The notes under the pieces are model-generated. The model was not told the DNA's origin and did no database searches. It saw only the letters and a program-made list of their open reading frames with translations. The position numbers and the translations under genes are program-made. Of a stretch of 64,000 bases of DNA, positions 21,206-32,870 are shown piece by piece; the first letter of the stretch is position 1, and every line of letters starts with the position of its first letter. Location of the stretch: assembly GCF_016917355.1 (NCBI RefSeq), contig NZ_CP070304.1, forward strand, positions 4,216,001 to 4,280,000. Direction: 5' to 3'. The DNA is from Glaciimonas sp. PAMC28666. Lineage in GTDB: Bacteria > Pseudomonadota > Gammaproteobacteria > Burkholderiales > Burkholderiaceae_D.

Positions 21206-22051
21206 CTAGCCATCGATTTCCGTTTTGATTTCTTGCAGGATCGTCGCAGCGATCTCTTCGATCGACTTGGTAGTCGAAGACATCCAGCGGATACCTTCGC
21301 GCCGCATCATTGCCTCAGCCTCATTAATCTCATAGCGACAATTTGCGAGCGCGGCATATTTGCTGCCAGGCAATCGTTCGTTACGAATTTCGGACAGGCG
21401 CTCTGGCAAAATCGTGAGTCCAAAGATCTTCTGTTTGAAGGGCAAGAGGCCGCTCGGCAATTTTTCCCGGACAAAATCCTCCGGGATCAATGGGTAGTTC
21501 GCCGCTTTAATGCCATATTGCATCGCCAGATACAAGCTTGTCGGTGTTTTCCCTGAGCGCGATACACCCACCAGAATAACGTTCGCATCGGCCAGATTTT
21601 TATTCGATTGTCCGTCGTCATGCGCCAGCGAAAAATTAATGGCTTCGATCCGGTTCTTGTATTCCTCTGAATTCGCGGTGTTATGGCTGCGACCGACGGT
21701 ATGCGTCGATTTGATTCCCAACTCTTTTTCTAACGGCTTTACGAAGGTCTGAATTAGATCCATATGCATTGCCTTGGCTTGCTGGATGACTTTCGACAGG
21801 TCTGTTTTCACCAGCGTCGAAAAGACAATTGGTAATTTACCATCCGCCGTAAATGCTTCATTAACGCGGCGCGTAGCTTCATACGCTTTGTCCAAGGTAT
21901 CGATAAACGGAAGTCGCACTTGTTTAAAGCGTAGTTCGAACTGCGTCAGAACCGAATGCCCGAACGTTTCGGCGGTAATTCCGGTACCGTCGGAAACAAA
22001 AAAAACGGTGCGATTGGCGGCTGGCAGTGGAAGCGCTGGAGCGTCTGACAT
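21206..22051 (-). CDS. ppsR: PEP synthase regulatory protein (kinase/pyrophosphorylase)
   Basis: DUF299-family bifunctional enzyme that inactivates PEP synthase by ADP-dependent phosphorylation of a threonine and reactivates it by phosphorolysis. It has 281 residues. The N-terminal [19 protein letters not shown] and the P-loop [15 protein letters not shown] in the middle are the family hallmarks. It is divergent from ppsA, its target, with 286 bp between the start codons, which supports the assignment strongly. Confidence 0.95.
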   Translation of the reverse strand: MSDAPALPLPAANRTVFFVSDGTGITAETFGHSVLTQFELRFKQVRLPFIDTLDKAYEATRRVNEAFTADGKLPIVFSTLVKTDLSKVIQQAKAMHMDLIQTFVKPLEKELGIKSTHTVGRSHNTANSEEYKNRIEAINFSLAHDDGQSNKNLADANVILVGVSRSGKTPTSLYLAMQYGIKAANYPLIPEDFVREKLPSGLLPFKQKIFGLTILPERLSEIRNERLPGSKYAALANCRYEINEAEAMMRREGIRWMSSTTKSIEEIAATILQEIKTEIDG

Positions 22052-22337
22052 AGTATGTAAAGGAAAATGAGGTTAAAAAGAGTGGTGATCGCGCTAAATC
22101 GACATGCTATTCATCACGACAGAGTACATGATAAAAGCCCAAGGCAGAAGTTAGCCTTATCATCAATTTATTGATAGCTGGCACATTCTGTTACGAGTCT
22201 AGTTCTCACTTTAGTTGCGAATTGACATAAAATGACGGCCAACGGATAAATTAAAGCGCGATCTGCCAAAGCCGAATAAAAGAGAATGGTTGCGTGAAAG
22301 CACTTAAAGATTTCTTATCATCAAACTAGAGGTTGTT

Positions 22338-24764
22338 ATGTCTAATGCAATACAGATGGGCGCTGCTCAGGGAGCGGCTTACGTTGTTCCCTTTGAAAAT
22401 CTCCGAATGACGGATGTTGATTCCGTTGGCGGCAAAAATTCATCGCTGGGCGAAATGATTAGCCAGCTTGCATCGGCGGGAGTGCGGGTTCCGGGTGGTT
22501 TTGCTACCACGGCTCAAGCTTTCCGTGATTTTCTTTCCTATAGTGCTAACGGCGGTCTTTCGTTGGCGCAACGCATTGCCGATCGTCTCGAAACGCTAGA
22601 TGTCGAAGACGTGCGCGCTTTGGCGCTGGCCGGTGCGGAAATTCGTGAGTGGATTGTCGCTACACCGTTTCAGCCACAGCTAGAAAAAGACATTCAGGAG
22701 TCGTACCAGCGTCTGGTGGCCGATTCGTCCAGCGAGATGTCGTTTGCTGTGCGCTCGTCAGCCACGGCGGAAGACTTGCCGGACGCATCGTTTGCGGGCC
22801 AGCAAGAAACTTTCCTGAACGTGGTCGGTATCGAAAACATACTCGAAGCCATGAAGCATGTGTTCGCATCGCTGTATAACGACCGCGCTATTTCATATCG
22901 CGTCCACAAAGGTTTCACCCACGCTGAAGTCGCACTGTCTGCGGGTGTGCAACGGATGGTGCGCTCGGATCTGGGTGCCGCTGGTGTGATGTTTACGCTC
23001 GATACCGAATCTGGCTTCAAAGACGTTGTGTTCATTACCTCAAGCTACGGTTTGGGCGAAACAGTGGTGCAGGGCGCAGTCAATCCAGACGAGTTCTACG
23101 TCCATAAACCGATGCTGGAAAAAGGCAAACTGCCGATAATCCGTCGCAATATCGGCTCCAAGCTGATAAAAATGGAATTCACCGGCGAGGCAAAAGCTGG
23201 CCGTTCCGTGCGTACCGTTGACGTGCCAATTGAAATGCGTAATCGTTATTCGCTGAACGATGCCGAAATCGTCGAGTTGGCCAAGTACGCCACCATTATC
23301 GAGAAGCACTACGAGCGTCCAATGGATATCGAGTGGGGCAAAGACGGTCGCGACGGCAAGATTTATATTTTGCAAGCGCGCCCGGAAACTGTAAAGTCTC
23401 AAGAAAAGCCATCGGATGCGCAACAGCGCTTCAAGCTCAAAGGTAGCAGCAACGTCTTGGCGACAGGCCGTGCTATCGGCCAAAAAATCGGCGCTGGTCC
23501 GGTTCGTGTGATTCATGACGCGGCTGACATGGAGCGTGTGCAACCGGGCGACGTATTGGTCGCTGACATGACTGACCCTAACTGGGAACCGGTTATGAAG
23601 CGCGCAGCGGCGATTGTTACCAATCGTGGTGGTCGTACCTGCCACGCGGCGATTATTGCGCGTGAACTGGGCGTCCCGGCCGTCGTAGGCTGCGGTGATG
23701 CAACAGATGTTCTGGTTGATGGTACTTTTGTGACAGTGTCTTGTGCTGAAGGCGACGAAGGCAAGATCTATGACGGTCTGCTGGAAACTGAAGTGACCGA
23801 AGTGGAGCGCGGCGAACTGCCGGAATTGCCATTGAAAATTATGTTGAACGTCGGTAACCCACAGTTGGCTTTTGACTTTCAGTCGATTCCAAACTGCGGC
23901 GTTGGGCTGGCGCGTCTCGAGTTCATCATCAACAACAACATCGGCGTACATCCCCGGGCTATTCTTGAATATCCGAATATTGACGCCGATTTGAAGAAAG
24001 CGGTCGAATCGGTAGCGCGTGGTCACGCTTCGCCTAGAGCTTTTTATGTCGACAAACTTGCTGAAGGTATTGCGACTATCGCTGCTGCATTCTGGCCTAA
24101 GACCGTCATCGTTCGCTTATCGGACTTTAAGTCGAACGAGTACAAGAAATTAATCGGCGGTTCACGTTACGAACCGGATGAAGAGAATCCGATGTTAGGA
24201 TTCCGCGGCGCCGCACGTTACCTGTCCAAGGATTTTGCGGAAGCATTTGAAATGGAATGCCAGGCGATGAAACGCGTGCGCGAAGACATGGGCCTGACCA
24301 ACGTTGAAATCATGGTCCCGTTTGTGCGCACACTTGGCCAGGCTGAAAAAGTCATCGGCTTATTAGGCAAAAATGGCCTGGTGCGCGGCGAAAATGGTCT
24401 GCGCGTTATCATGATGTGCGAAGTACCTTCAAATGCTATTCTGGCGGATGAATTCCTGGAGTATTTCGATGGTTTCTCAATCGGTTCGAACGATCTGACC
24501 CAGCTCACTCTGGGCCTTGATCGTGATTCCGGGATGGAACTGTTGGCTGCTGACTTTGACGAACGTGATCCTGCGATTAAAGTCTTGTTGAGCAAGGTAA
24601 TAGCCACTTGTCTGGCAAAGGGCAAGTATGTTGGTATCTGCGGTCAAGGTCCTTCCGATCACCCTGACTTTGCCGAATGGCTGATGAAGGAAGGTATTGA
24701 GTCGATGTCTCTCAATCCTGACACTGTGATCGATACCTGGAAGAATCTGGCTGCAGCGCAATAA
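22338..24764 (+). CDS. ppsA: Phosphoenolpyruvate synthase
   Basis: Converts pyruvate, ATP and water to PEP, AMP and phosphate for gluconeogenesis. It has 808 residues (E. coli 792). In order are the N-terminal ATP-grasp domain ([12 protein letters not shown] near residue 30), the swivelling phosphohistidine domain with [15 protein letters not shown] (His436), and the C-terminal TIM-barrel PEP domain with [17 protein letters not shown], which contains the catalytic Cys. GAGG lies upstream of the ATG. The gene ends at a strong terminator and is probably under its own promoter. Confidence 0.98.
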   Translation: MSNAIQMGAAQGAAYVVPFENLRMTDVDSVGGKNSSLGEMISQLASAGVRVPGGFATTAQAFRDFLSYSANGGLSLAQRIADRLETLDVEDVRALALAGAEIREWIVATPFQPQLEKDIQESYQRLVADSSSEMSFAVRSSATAEDLPDASFAGQQETFLNVVGIENILEAMKHVFASLYNDRAISYRVHKGFTHAEVALSAGVQRMVRSDLGAAGVMFTLDTESGFKDVVFITSSYGLGETVVQGAVNPDEFYVHKPMLEKGKLPIIRRNIGSKLIKMEFTGEAKAGRSVRTVDVPIEMRNRYSLNDAEIVELAKYATIIEKHYERPMDIEWGKDGRDGKIYILQARPETVKSQEKPSDAQQRFKLKGSSNVLATGRAIGQKIGAGPVRVIHDAADMERVQPGDVLVADMTDPNWEPVMKRAAAIVTNRGGRTCHAAIIARELGVPAVVGCGDATDVLVDGTFVTVSCAEGDEGKIYDGLLETEVTEVERGELPELPLKIMLNVGNPQLAFDFQSIPNCGVGLARLEFIINNNIGVHPRAILEYPNIDADLKKAVESVARGHASPRAFYVDKLAEGIATIAAAFWPKTVIVRLSDFKSNEYKKLIGGSRYEPDEENPMLGFRGAARYLSKDFAEAFEMECQAMKRVREDMGLTNVEIMVPFVRTLGQAEKVIGLLGKNGLVRGENGLRVIMMCEVPSNAILADEFLEYFDGFSIGSNDLTQLTLGLDRDSGMELLAADFDERDPAIKVLLSKVIATCLAKGKYVGICGQGPSDHPDFAEWLMKEGIESMSLNPDTVIDTWKNLAAAQ

Positions 24765-24840
24765 GTGTCCGTATCAAGCTTGAATTTCAGGCTTGAAGGG
24801 GTTCTGTAGTCAGGTTTTTAATTGGATTATTTTTACAAGA

Positions 24841-24869
24841 ATGCGAGCAAAATGCTCGCATTTTTTTTT
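24841..24869 (+). terminator. Rho-independent terminator after ppsA
   Basis: ATGCGAGCA and TGCTCGCAT form a perfect 9-bp stem with an AAA loop, continued by a run of nine T. Confidence 0.95.
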
Positions 24870-24909
24870 GTGCGTTAAACTATTACAAATAATTGCAAGG
24901 GAGTAATTT

Positions 24910-25380
24910 ATGTTGCCATGGATAGGGTGGTTACTGTTAGGCGGCGGCCTGGTATTGGCTGAGCTATTTACCGGCACCTTTTACTTATTGATGATCGCCA
25001 TCGGTATGGCTGCCGGTGCGCTAACAGCCTGGTTGGGTGCGGGTCTGGAGTGGCAGTTTGTGGTTGCGGCAATTGTATCGGTTGCGGGCACTATTGTCGT
25101 GCGCAGAAGTCAATTCGGTAAGCGCGAAAAGGTCGACTCTGCCAAGGATCGTAACGTCAATCTGGATATTGGGCAGCCAATTAATATCGATAAATGGGCA
25201 CAGGAAAATATTGGCGCAGATGTCGCCAATGCCGGATTTTATACAGCACGAGTTAAATATCGTGGTGCGTTGTGGGATGTTGAATTGGCCTCCGGAGAAG
25301 TAGCGCATTCCGGGCAATTCTATATTCAGGAAATACGTGGCAGTCGCTTAATCGTGGCGGGTCATTCAAATAAACAATAG
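24910..25380 (+). CDS. NfeD-family membrane protein
   Basis: Short NfeD protein of 156 residues. Two or three hydrophobic segments lie in residues 1-65 and a C-terminal OB-fold domain (about 90-150) faces the cytosol, with FYTARVKYRGALWDVEL. It has no ClpP-like protease domain, so it belongs to the short NfeD1b type. These proteins pair with an SPFH protein in membrane microdomains, and the next gene 15 bp downstream is exactly such a partner. The exact function is unknown; a role in membrane protein quality control is inferred from the family. Confidence 0.9.
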   Translation: MLPWIGWLLLGGGLVLAELFTGTFYLLMIAIGMAAGALTAWLGAGLEWQFVVAAIVSVAGTIVVRRSQFGKREKVDSAKDRNVNLDIGQPINIDKWAQENIGADVANAGFYTARVKYRGALWDVELASGEVAHSGQFYIQEIRGSRLIVAGHSNKQ

Positions 25381-25395
25381 AGGAAGGGATTTACT

Positions 25396-26322
25396 ATGTT
25401 CCAGGGCGTAACGTTAGTCATATTTTTCATCGCCATCGTATTTGTGATGAAAACGGTCAAAGTCGTTCCGCAACAACACGCGTGGGTTGTTGAGCGCTTG
25501 GGGAAATATCATGCAACTCTCGGGCCTGGACTCAGTATTGTGCTGCCGTTCATTGATCGCGTTGCCTACAAGCATATTCTGAAAGAAATCCCTCTTGATG
25601 TTCCACCGCAAGTGTGTATCACGCGTGATAACACGCAGTTGCAAGTTGATGGCGTTCTTTATTTTCAGATCACCGACCCGATGCGCGCATCGTATGGCTC
25701 ATCCAACTACCTCGCTGCAATTACGCAATTGGCGCAAACTACCTTGCGCTCGGTAATCGGTAAAATGGAGCTCGACAAAACATTCGAAGAGCGCGATCAC
25801 ATTAACACCACGATCGTGAATGCGATTGACGAATCGGCAGCTAATTGGGGCGTAAAAGTATTACGCTACGAGATCAAGGATTTGACGCCACCAAAAGAAA
25901 TTTTGCATGCGATGCAGGCTCAAATTACGGCTGAGCGTGAGAAGCGGGCATTGATTGCGGCTTCCGAAGGGCGCAAGCAGGAGCAAATTAATATTGCTAC
26001 TGGCGAGCGCGAAGCGTCGATTGCGAAATCGGAGGGCGAAAAGCAGGCGTCAATTAATCGCGCAGAAGGGCAAGCCGCAGCGATTCTTTCGATTGCGCAG
26101 GCAAGTGCCGAGGCCATTCGTAAAACAGCCGCTGCCTTGCAAGAGCCTGGTGGAACCGATGCCGCGAACCTGAAAGTGGCTGAGCAATACGTCGCTGCAT
26201 TTAGCCAACTGGCGAAAACGAATAACGCCATTATCATCCCATCGAATTTGGGCGATATCGGTGGCTTGATCAGTACCGCGATGCAAGTAGTCAAGTCTCA
26301 GGGAGGCGTCAAAAACCTTTAA
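25396..26322 (+). CDS. SPFH/band-7 (stomatin, QmcA-like) membrane protein
   Basis: It has 308 residues: one N-terminal transmembrane helix (about 3-20), the SPFH domain (VPQQHAWVVERLGKYHATL onward, about 27-180) and a long Ala/Glu-rich coiled coil (about 180-250) that drives oligomerisation. It ends with a Gly-rich tail. Members form membrane scaffolds that bind the protease FtsH or NfeD partners. It is coupled to the NfeD gene upstream, a frequent pair. It ends at a strong shared terminator with smpB. Confidence 0.92.
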   Translation: MFQGVTLVIFFIAIVFVMKTVKVVPQQHAWVVERLGKYHATLGPGLSIVLPFIDRVAYKHILKEIPLDVPPQVCITRDNTQLQVDGVLYFQITDPMRASYGSSNYLAAITQLAQTTLRSVIGKMELDKTFEERDHINTTIVNAIDESAANWGVKVLRYEIKDLTPPKEILHAMQAQITAEREKRALIAASEGRKQEQINIATGEREASIAKSEGEKQASINRAEGQAAAILSIAQASAEAIRKTAAALQEPGGTDAANLKVAEQYVAAFSQLAKTNNAIIIPSNLGDIGGLISTAMQVVKSQGGVKNL

Positions 26323-26386
26323 TGTGTGCGAATAATGTCCTGTTCAAGCGCGGAATCTGGTCGAGCCTAAAGTAGACGCAAAATAT

Positions 26387-26420
26387 AATAGCGCCAGCAA
26401 AATCAATTGCTGGCGCTATT
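26387..26420. terminator. Bidirectional terminator between the SPFH gene and smpB
   Basis: A perfect 14-bp stem (AATAGCGCCAGCAA against TTGCTGGCGCTATT) around a 6-base loop lies between two convergent genes. There is no long T run on either side, but the stem is very strong. Confidence 0.85.
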
Positions 26421-26471
26421 GTCATTTCGGGCCGCGATGGTGATCGGCGCCGTCCTCAGAGGAACAGATTA

Positions 26472-26921
26472 TCAGCGACGGTGTTGTTTCATCGCACTTT
26501 GAACTTCCCGCTCGCCGTCACGCTGTCTTTCCGTATCGCGCTTGTCATGTTGCTTTTTACCTTTGCCAATTCCTATTTCACATTTGACGCGGCCGCCTTT
26601 GTAATGCAAATTCAGCGGTATCATCGTGAAGCCCGAACGCTCGACTTTAATAATCAGTCTTTTGATTTCTTCGGCATGCAAAAGCAGTTTTCGGGTCCGC
26701 ACAGCTTCTGGATGGACGTGCGTAGAGGCACTCAGCAAAGCGCTGATATGCGCGCCGAACAGATATATTTCACCGTCGCGAATAATTACGTAGGCTTCTT
26801 TTAGCTGAGCGCGCCCGGCACGGATTGCTTTTACTTCCCAGCCATGGAGCACCATGCCGGCTTCGAAACGCTCTTCAATGAAGTAATCGTGAAAAGCTTT
26901 TTTGTTGTCAATAATACTCAT
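26472..26921 (-). CDS. smpB: SsrA-binding protein SmpB
   Basis: Binds tmRNA and delivers it to stalled ribosomes for trans-translation. It has 149 residues, typical. The conserved core is visible: the N-terminal [16 protein letters not shown], then [20 protein letters not shown] and KLLLHAEEI. The C-terminal basic tail, which mimics mRNA in the decoding centre, ends the protein. It is divergent from ratA with 65 bp between start codons, a widespread arrangement. Confidence 0.97.
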   Translation of the reverse strand: MSIIDNKKAFHDYFIEERFEAGMVLHGWEVKAIRAGRAQLKEAYVIIRDGEIYLFGAHISALLSASTHVHPEAVRTRKLLLHAEEIKRLIIKVERSGFTMIPLNLHYKGGRVKCEIGIGKGKKQHDKRDTERQRDGEREVQSAMKQHRR

Positions 26922-26986
26922 GTAGTCAAGAATGGGGCAGGTCGGTTAAAATTTCAAGTTGTGATTCTATCAAATGGTTGAAGCTT

Positions 26987-27427
26987 ATGGCGGTTGTACA
27001 TAAAACGGTATTGTTGGGATATAGCGCAGAACAAATGTTCGCGCTTGTCGAGCGCGTGGAAGATTATCCACTATTCCTGCCCTGGTGCGGCGGTGTCGAG
27101 GTGCGCGAGCGAGGCGACAACAAACTGATCGCGACCCTCAACATACACTATCATGGCATCAAGCAGTCGTTTACCACTGAAAATATCAATAACGCCCCAG
27201 TCGCGATGCAAATGCGGTTGGTGGAAGGACCTTTCAAGCATCTTGACGGCACCTGGACCTTTAAGTCTTTGCGGGCAGATGCATGCAAGATCGAATTCGA
27301 TCTGCATTACGAATTTTCAAATAAAATTTTGGACAAGCTGATTGGTCCGGTGTTCAGTATGATCGCAAATAGTTTTGTCGACTCGTTTTGTAAGCGTGCT
27401 GAGACTGTCTACGGCAATAATCCTTGA
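26987..27427 (+). CDS. ratA: RatA/START-like cyclase family protein (CoQ10-type)
   Basis: START/polyketide-cyclase fold protein of 146 residues. The N-terminus MAVVHKTVLLGYSAEQMF and the segment VEDYPLFLPWCGG identify the RatA/Coq10 family. In E. coli this family was described as inhibiting 70S assembly, and homologues act in ubiquinone handling, so the true role is open. The ATG at 26987 is preferred over a TTG three codons upstream. It is followed by rnfH after 9 bp. Confidence 0.9.
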   Translation: MAVVHKTVLLGYSAEQMFALVERVEDYPLFLPWCGGVEVRERGDNKLIATLNIHYHGIKQSFTTENINNAPVAMQMRLVEGPFKHLDGTWTFKSLRADACKIEFDLHYEFSNKILDKLIGPVFSMIANSFVDSFCKRAETVYGNNP

Positions 27428-27436
27428 GATCCATGA

Positions 27437-27805
27437 ATGACGACTAACTCGCATGACAACAATTCCAGCGCTGTCAAACCCTGCGACGATTTCGCCGCAG
27501 TGAGCGCTGATATCCCGCCTCACTTGGTGCGCGTTCAAGTTTGTTACGGCACCCTTGCCGCCCAACCCATTTATGCCGTGACAGTCCCCGCAGGCACGCT
27601 GTTACGCGATGCCGTTGCACTCAGCGGCCTGCTGGAAGCATTTCCTGAAATTGACCTGAACAAGTGTCGTGTTGGTATTTTCGGCAAGCTAAAAACATTA
27701 GATACCGTTGTCCGTGATCTTGACAGAGTGGAGATTTATCGCGGCTTGACGGCTGATCCCATGGAATCAAGACGAAAACGCGCCATTAAGAAATCGCAAG
27801 ATTAG
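27437..27805 (+). CDS. rnfH: RnfH family ubiquitin-like protein
   Basis: Beta-grasp protein of the UPF0125/RnfH family with 122 residues. The conserved core runs from RVQVCYGTLAAQPIYAV to KCRVGIFGKLKTLD and DRVEIYRGLTADPMESRRKR. An N-terminal tail of about 35 residues is not conserved. It pairs with ratA as in many proteobacteria, where the two were once proposed as a toxin-antitoxin pair. That is not established, and its function is unknown. Confidence 0.9.
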   Translation: MTTNSHDNNSSAVKPCDDFAAVSADIPPHLVRVQVCYGTLAAQPIYAVTVPAGTLLRDAVALSGLLEAFPEIDLNKCRVGIFGKLKTLDTVVRDLDRVEIYRGLTADPMESRRKRAIKKSQD

Positions 27806-27841
27806 AGGTCAGTTTTTTCGGACCCTGACAGCGGACGCAGA

Positions 27842-28366
27842 TTATTTGCACTCGTCCAATACTTGTTGGTTGTCGCGCGCCGCCTGGCCGCGTTGATTGT
27901 CGTCTAAAAAAGCGCGCTGTCCATTTTTGTCCGCCTGCGCGATGCGTTGACCGGAACTGAGGGTGCGCTGAAAGGCGCGGGCGCTGTCGCAGGCTTTGGT
28001 TTTGGTCGCCGCATTTTTGGCACTATCGGCCAATTTCTTGTCTTTTTCAGCTTGGTCAGTTTTACGTTTATTGAAAGCCGCATTTTTTTCGGCAAGCGTA
28101 GTGGGCGCTTTGTCCACGTCTGACGCGGCGTTCTCACCATTGGTCGCCGTTGGCGTTGGACCAGCCTCGGAAGATGGAACGGAAAAACTCCCCGGCATCT
28201 TCAAAATACGTTTGACCGGCACTGAGACGGGCGGTGGCATGTCGGAATACTGTTTGATCCCCGTTTCATCAAGCCAGACATATTGCGCTAACGCGGCGCT
28301 CGCAACACTGAACAGGCACAGCGTCGTTGCAGCGATAACCAGATGTTTCATACGAAGTTGGTTCAT
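27842..28366 (-). CDS. Secreted DUF4124-domain protein
   Basis: A 174-residue protein with a signal peptide ending near residue 28 (ASAALAQ). A DUF4124 domain follows at once (YVWLDETGIKQYSDMPPP), then a Pro/Ser/Thr-rich linker and a Lys/Ala/Gln-rich helical tail. AGGA is well placed before the ATG. DUF4124 proteins are common in betaproteobacteria, periplasmic or envelope attached, with no known function. It is divergent from guaB. Confidence 0.85.
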   Translation of the reverse strand: MNQLRMKHLVIAATTLCLFSVASAALAQYVWLDETGIKQYSDMPPPVSVPVKRILKMPGSFSVPSSEAGPTPTATNGENAASDVDKAPTTLAEKNAAFNKRKTDQAEKDKKLADSAKNAATKTKACDSARAFQRTLSSGQRIAQADKNGQRAFLDDNQRGQAARDNQQVLDECK

Positions 28367-28515
28367 TTCAGTCCTAAAAGCAGGTAAATGCCATCAATCA
28401 GATCAGTGCCTGATTTCGCCATGCTTTGACTCATATGTCAATCGGGCGACAATGCTCGATTTCAAATAGTTCTTCTAAAAAGCGCTACACAGGCGACGAG
28501 TTGTTAAGATTTCTG

Positions 28516-30008
<1,493 letters not shown>

Positions 30009-30074
30009 TCAGCTTTCCGGTGATGGGTGTCGCAACTGAGCGATGTGATAACTGAAGTGCGGTCTGTGAACTTC

Positions 30075-30105
30075 GCGCCACGTGTGGTTTTACCGCACGT
30101 GGCGC
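30075..30105 (+). terminator. Strong hairpin between guaB and guaA
   Basis: A perfect 10-bp stem (GCGCCACGTG against CACGTGGCGC) surrounds an 11-base loop. Only short T tracts follow, so it could be a terminator, an attenuator or an mRNA-stabilising hairpin. Confidence 0.6.
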
Positions 30106-30258
30106 TTGTGGTTTTGGCGTGAGCAGATGTGCTTGCTGCCGTTTGCCGGAGCTCTGTTCGTCGTCAGCTCAAGTATTTCGTTCGTGGTTGTAGTTACAGA
30201 TGTTGTCGTTCCAGATTCGGATTTACATTTTATTTTTTACGCTATTTAGGCGCACATC

Positions 30259-31836
30259 ATGCACTCAAAAATACTCATTATCGATTTCGGTTCCCAAGTT
30301 ACTCAGCTGATTGCACGTCGCGTGCGTGATGCCGGCGTATTTTCCGAAGTGTATCCTTACGACGTATCGGACGAATTCATTCGCAACTACGGGGCCGCTG
30401 GGGTCATCCTGTCCGGTGGACAGAATAGCGTCACCGAAGGTGATACCCCACGCGTGCCGCAAGCGGTATTTGAATTGGGCGTGCCGGTGTTCGGTATTTG
30501 TTACGGCATGCAAGCCATGGCCGAACAACTTGGCGGCAAGGTCGAAATGGGTAAAGTACGCGAATTCGGTTACGCCGAGGTGCGCGCACGCGGACATACG
30601 GCGTTATTAAAAGATATCAGCGATTTCGTCACACCGGACGGACACGGGATGTTGAAAGTATGGATGAGCCATGGCGACAAAGTGGATCAAATGCCGCCCG
30701 GCTTTAAGTTGATGGCATCGACCACGAACTGCCCGATTGCCGGCATAGCCGACGAAGAACGTCAGTTTTACGGGGTGCAGTTCCACCCGGAAGTGACGCA
30801 CACTGACCAGGGCGAAGCTATTCTCAAGCGTTTCGTCGTCGATATTTGTGGCTGCAAACCTGACTGGAACATGCCCGACTACATCGCCGAAGCGGTGGAA
30901 TCAATCCGCAAACAAGTTGGCACCGATGAGGTTATTCTCGGTTTATCAGGCGGCGTCGATAGTAGTGTCGCAGCAGCCCTGATTCATCGCGCCATCGGCG
31001 ATCAATTAACCTGTGTATTTGTCGATCACGGCTTGCTGCGTCTCGATGAAGGCAACATGGTGATGGAAATGTTCGCCGAAAATCTTGGCGTCAAAGTCAT
31101 TCGTGTGGATGCCACCGATCAGTTTATGGGACATCTCGCAGGCGTCACTGATCCGGAAGCCAAACGCAAAATTATCGGCCGTGAATTCGTCGAAGTTTTC
31201 CAGGTCGAATCAGCCAGATTGAAAAACGCTAAATGGCTAGCACAAGGGACAATTTATCCCGATGTCATCGAAAGCGCTGGCAAGGGCAAAAAAGGCGCCA
31301 CCATCAAGAGTCATCACAATGTTGGCGGCCTCCCAGAAACATTGAATCTGAAGTTACTTGAACCGCTACGGGAACTCTTCAAAGACGAAGTTCGCAAACT
31401 AGGTGTCGCATTAGGCCTGCCGCATGCGATGGTATACCGTCATCCGTTCCCCGGCCCAGGCTTAGGCGTGCGCATTTTGGGTGAAGTCAAAAAAGAATTC
31501 GCCGATTTGTTACGTCGTGCGGATGCGATTTTTATCGACGAATTGCGGAATACCAAAGACGAAAGCGGTGAATCCTGGTACGACAAAACCAGTCAGGCGT
31601 TCGCCGTATTTTTACCGGTTAAGTCGGTGGGCGTAATGGGCGATGGTCGTACTTATGAATACGTTGTGGCATTGCGCGCCGTACAGACCCAAGACTTCAT
31701 GACAGCGCACTGGGCACACCTGCCGTACGAACTTTTAGGGCGTGTATCCAATCGCATCATCAATGAAGTGCGGGGAATAAACCGGGTTGTCTACGACATT
31801 TCCGGAAAGCCTCCGGCGACGATTGAATGGGAATGA
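30259..31836 (+). CDS. guaA: GMP synthase (glutamine-hydrolysing)
   Basis: Converts XMP to GMP using glutamine and ATP. Its 525 residues match E. coli. The N-terminal class I glutamine amidotransferase has Cys81 in VFGICYGMQ and the His/Glu of QFHPEVTHT. The central PP-loop ATP pyrophosphatase has [16 protein letters not shown], and the C-terminal dimerisation domain is complete. The next base pairs carry a 10-bp tandem repeat and a terminator. Confidence 0.98.
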   Translation: MHSKILIIDFGSQVTQLIARRVRDAGVFSEVYPYDVSDEFIRNYGAAGVILSGGQNSVTEGDTPRVPQAVFELGVPVFGICYGMQAMAEQLGGKVEMGKVREFGYAEVRARGHTALLKDISDFVTPDGHGMLKVWMSHGDKVDQMPPGFKLMASTTNCPIAGIADEERQFYGVQFHPEVTHTDQGEAILKRFVVDICGCKPDWNMPDYIAEAVESIRKQVGTDEVILGLSGGVDSSVAAALIHRAIGDQLTCVFVDHGLLRLDEGNMVMEMFAENLGVKVIRVDATDQFMGHLAGVTDPEAKRKIIGREFVEVFQVESARLKNAKWLAQGTIYPDVIESAGKGKKGATIKSHHNVGGLPETLNLKLLEPLRELFKDEVRKLGVALGLPHAMVYRHPFPGPGLGVRILGEVKKEFADLLRRADAIFIDELRNTKDESGESWYDKTSQAFAVFLPVKSVGVMGDGRTYEYVVALRAVQTQDFMTAHWAHLPYELLGRVSNRIINEVRGINRVVYDISGKPPATIEWE

Positions 31837-31840
31837 TTTG

Positions 31841-31870
31841 AACGTTAGTAGACGGTAGTAAACGGTAGTA
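31841..31870. repeat. 10-bp tandem repeat, three copies
   Basis: Three head-to-tail units AACGTTAGTA, GACGGTAGTA and AACGGTAGTA start five bases after guaA. The last unit runs into the duplicated terminator element. Confidence 0.7.
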
Positions 31871-31923
31871 TCAAACAGCACTAAACCCCTCAAAGCCCGC
31901 CCTATAGCGGGCTTTGTCGTTGG
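31865..31923 (+). repeat. Duplicated terminator element, copy A
   Basis: This 59-bp segment aligns without gaps to 32871-32929 with 10 mismatches (about 83% identity). The similarity starts upstream of the hairpin (GTAGTATCAAA) and continues past it (CGTTG), so it is a true duplication and not only two similar hairpins. Confidence 0.8.
31892..31918 (+). terminator. Rho-independent terminator after guaA
   Basis: AAAGCCCGC and GCGGGCTTT form a perfect 9-bp stem with a 6-base loop, ending in TTTG. It is part of duplicated element copy A. Confidence 0.85.
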
Positions 31924-32329
31924 GGCACGTATACGTTGGTATCGGTTTGAAGTGGCAAGTAAACCTTTTTGGTGGATTGGGTAACGGTATTCTTTCGGTT
32001 AATGCCATGGGTTCGTATTTTTGACTAATTCCTTGTATCAAAATTCAATGGCGACGCAAAAAAAGGTGGAGTTGGTCATGGATGTGCTCGAATGTCGGGC
32101 AGCACTTTTGCAACCATTGACGTCTTCGTTGAGAGTATTGCTCTTTTCCGGAATGCGGAGGTAGCCGTTAGGTTCGAGCGCAGGATCACTGCCGCTTACA
32201 TGACCTGATGCAAAATGCTGGAGGGTTTAAAAATGGCATATGAAACCTTTTAGATACCGGATTGATTTTTTATTAACGTAGCTACAAATATTAATTGATC
32301 TAAATAATATTCATAACTACAATAATTGA
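31924..32329. other. AT-rich region without supported gene
   Basis: About 400 bp between the guaA terminator and the broken brnT. Only very short open frames occur, for example a 38-codon frame from 32048 with no family signal. It is presumably spacer or decayed sequence, and it may contain the former brnT promoter. Confidence 0.4.
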
Positions 32330-32597
32330 ATCGAAACAACATTCGCCCCTATCAAAGATGCCGTAAATGTAGACAGACATGGCACCTCGCTGGCGGATCC
32401 AGCAAAATGGACCGGGGATTTGCGTTGATATGGAAAGATGCGCGAAATAACTACGGGCGTCGCGTCAATGATGTTGGGCAGAGTTAGACGGTCGCATCTA
32501 TAGCGCGTCATTTGTAGATCGACCGGAAGGTCGCCGAGTGATCAGCCTGAGAAAGGCAAATCTGCGAGAGGTGAAATACTATGACGGACAAACGTAA
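32330..32597 (+). pseudogene. brnT: Frameshifted brnT-like toxin gene
   Basis: No single frame is open, but three consecutive frames together rebuild a BrnT ribonuclease-type toxin. The first reads KDAVNVDRHGTSLADPAKW (from about 32350), the second ALIWKDARNNYGRR (after a shift near 32419) and the third DGRIYSASFVDRPEGRR and VISLRKANLREVKYYDG (after a shift near 32485). These match the BrnT pattern of KHG, DARxxYGE and RVISLRKAN. One base seems lost at each break, and no start codon is left in the first frame. The final frame ends 17 bases inside brnA, the normal overlap of a brnTA operon. The toxin is therefore almost certainly inactive. Confidence 0.75.
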
Positions 32598-32859
32598 AAT
32601 TATTTATCCGTCAGCGGAGGAAGACCCTGCAATTACGGCGGCCGCATTATCCGATTCCGACAATCTGCCTTGGACTGATGTGCAATTAGCGGAGCTTAAA
32701 CCTGTGCGGGTACGTGGTCGTCCTTTCGGAAGTGGCACGAAAGAGCAAATAACTATGCGCCTGGATGCTGATATTGTTGACGCGTTGAAGCGTGAAGGAG
32801 ATGGCTGGCAAACCAAAATGAACGGCGCATTGCGTGAGTGGTTGCAGGCGCATCGATAA
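32581..32859 (+). CDS. brnA: BrnA-family antitoxin
   Basis: A 92-residue protein whose C-terminal half is a ribbon-helix-helix DNA-binding domain typical of BrnA: EQITMRLDADIVDALKREG, then WQTKMNGALREWLQAHR. In intact systems BrnA neutralises BrnT and represses the brnTA promoter. AGAGGTG precedes the ATG. The reading frame is intact although the overlapping toxin gene is broken, so it is an orphan antitoxin. It could still act as a repressor or neutralise a toxin encoded elsewhere. Confidence 0.85.
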   Translation: MTDKRKIIYPSAEEDPAITAAALSDSDNLPWTDVQLAELKPVRVRGRPFGSGTKEQITMRLDADIVDALKREGDGWQTKMNGALREWLQAHR

Positions 32860-32870
32860 CCTCGGTAACA

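Noticed and set aside
23040-24026. Long minus-strand open frame opposite ppsA
   Set aside because: It is antisense to intact ppsA, its sequence shows no domain, and such frames arise from the codon bias of the real gene.
26987-27805. ratA-rnfH as a toxin-antitoxin module
   Set aside because: The pair is a conserved housekeeping-like arrangement beside smpB, and toxin-antitoxin function is not established for RnfH.
32048-32164. 38-codon open frame between guaA and brnT
   Set aside because: It is too short and has no family signal or clear ribosome binding site.
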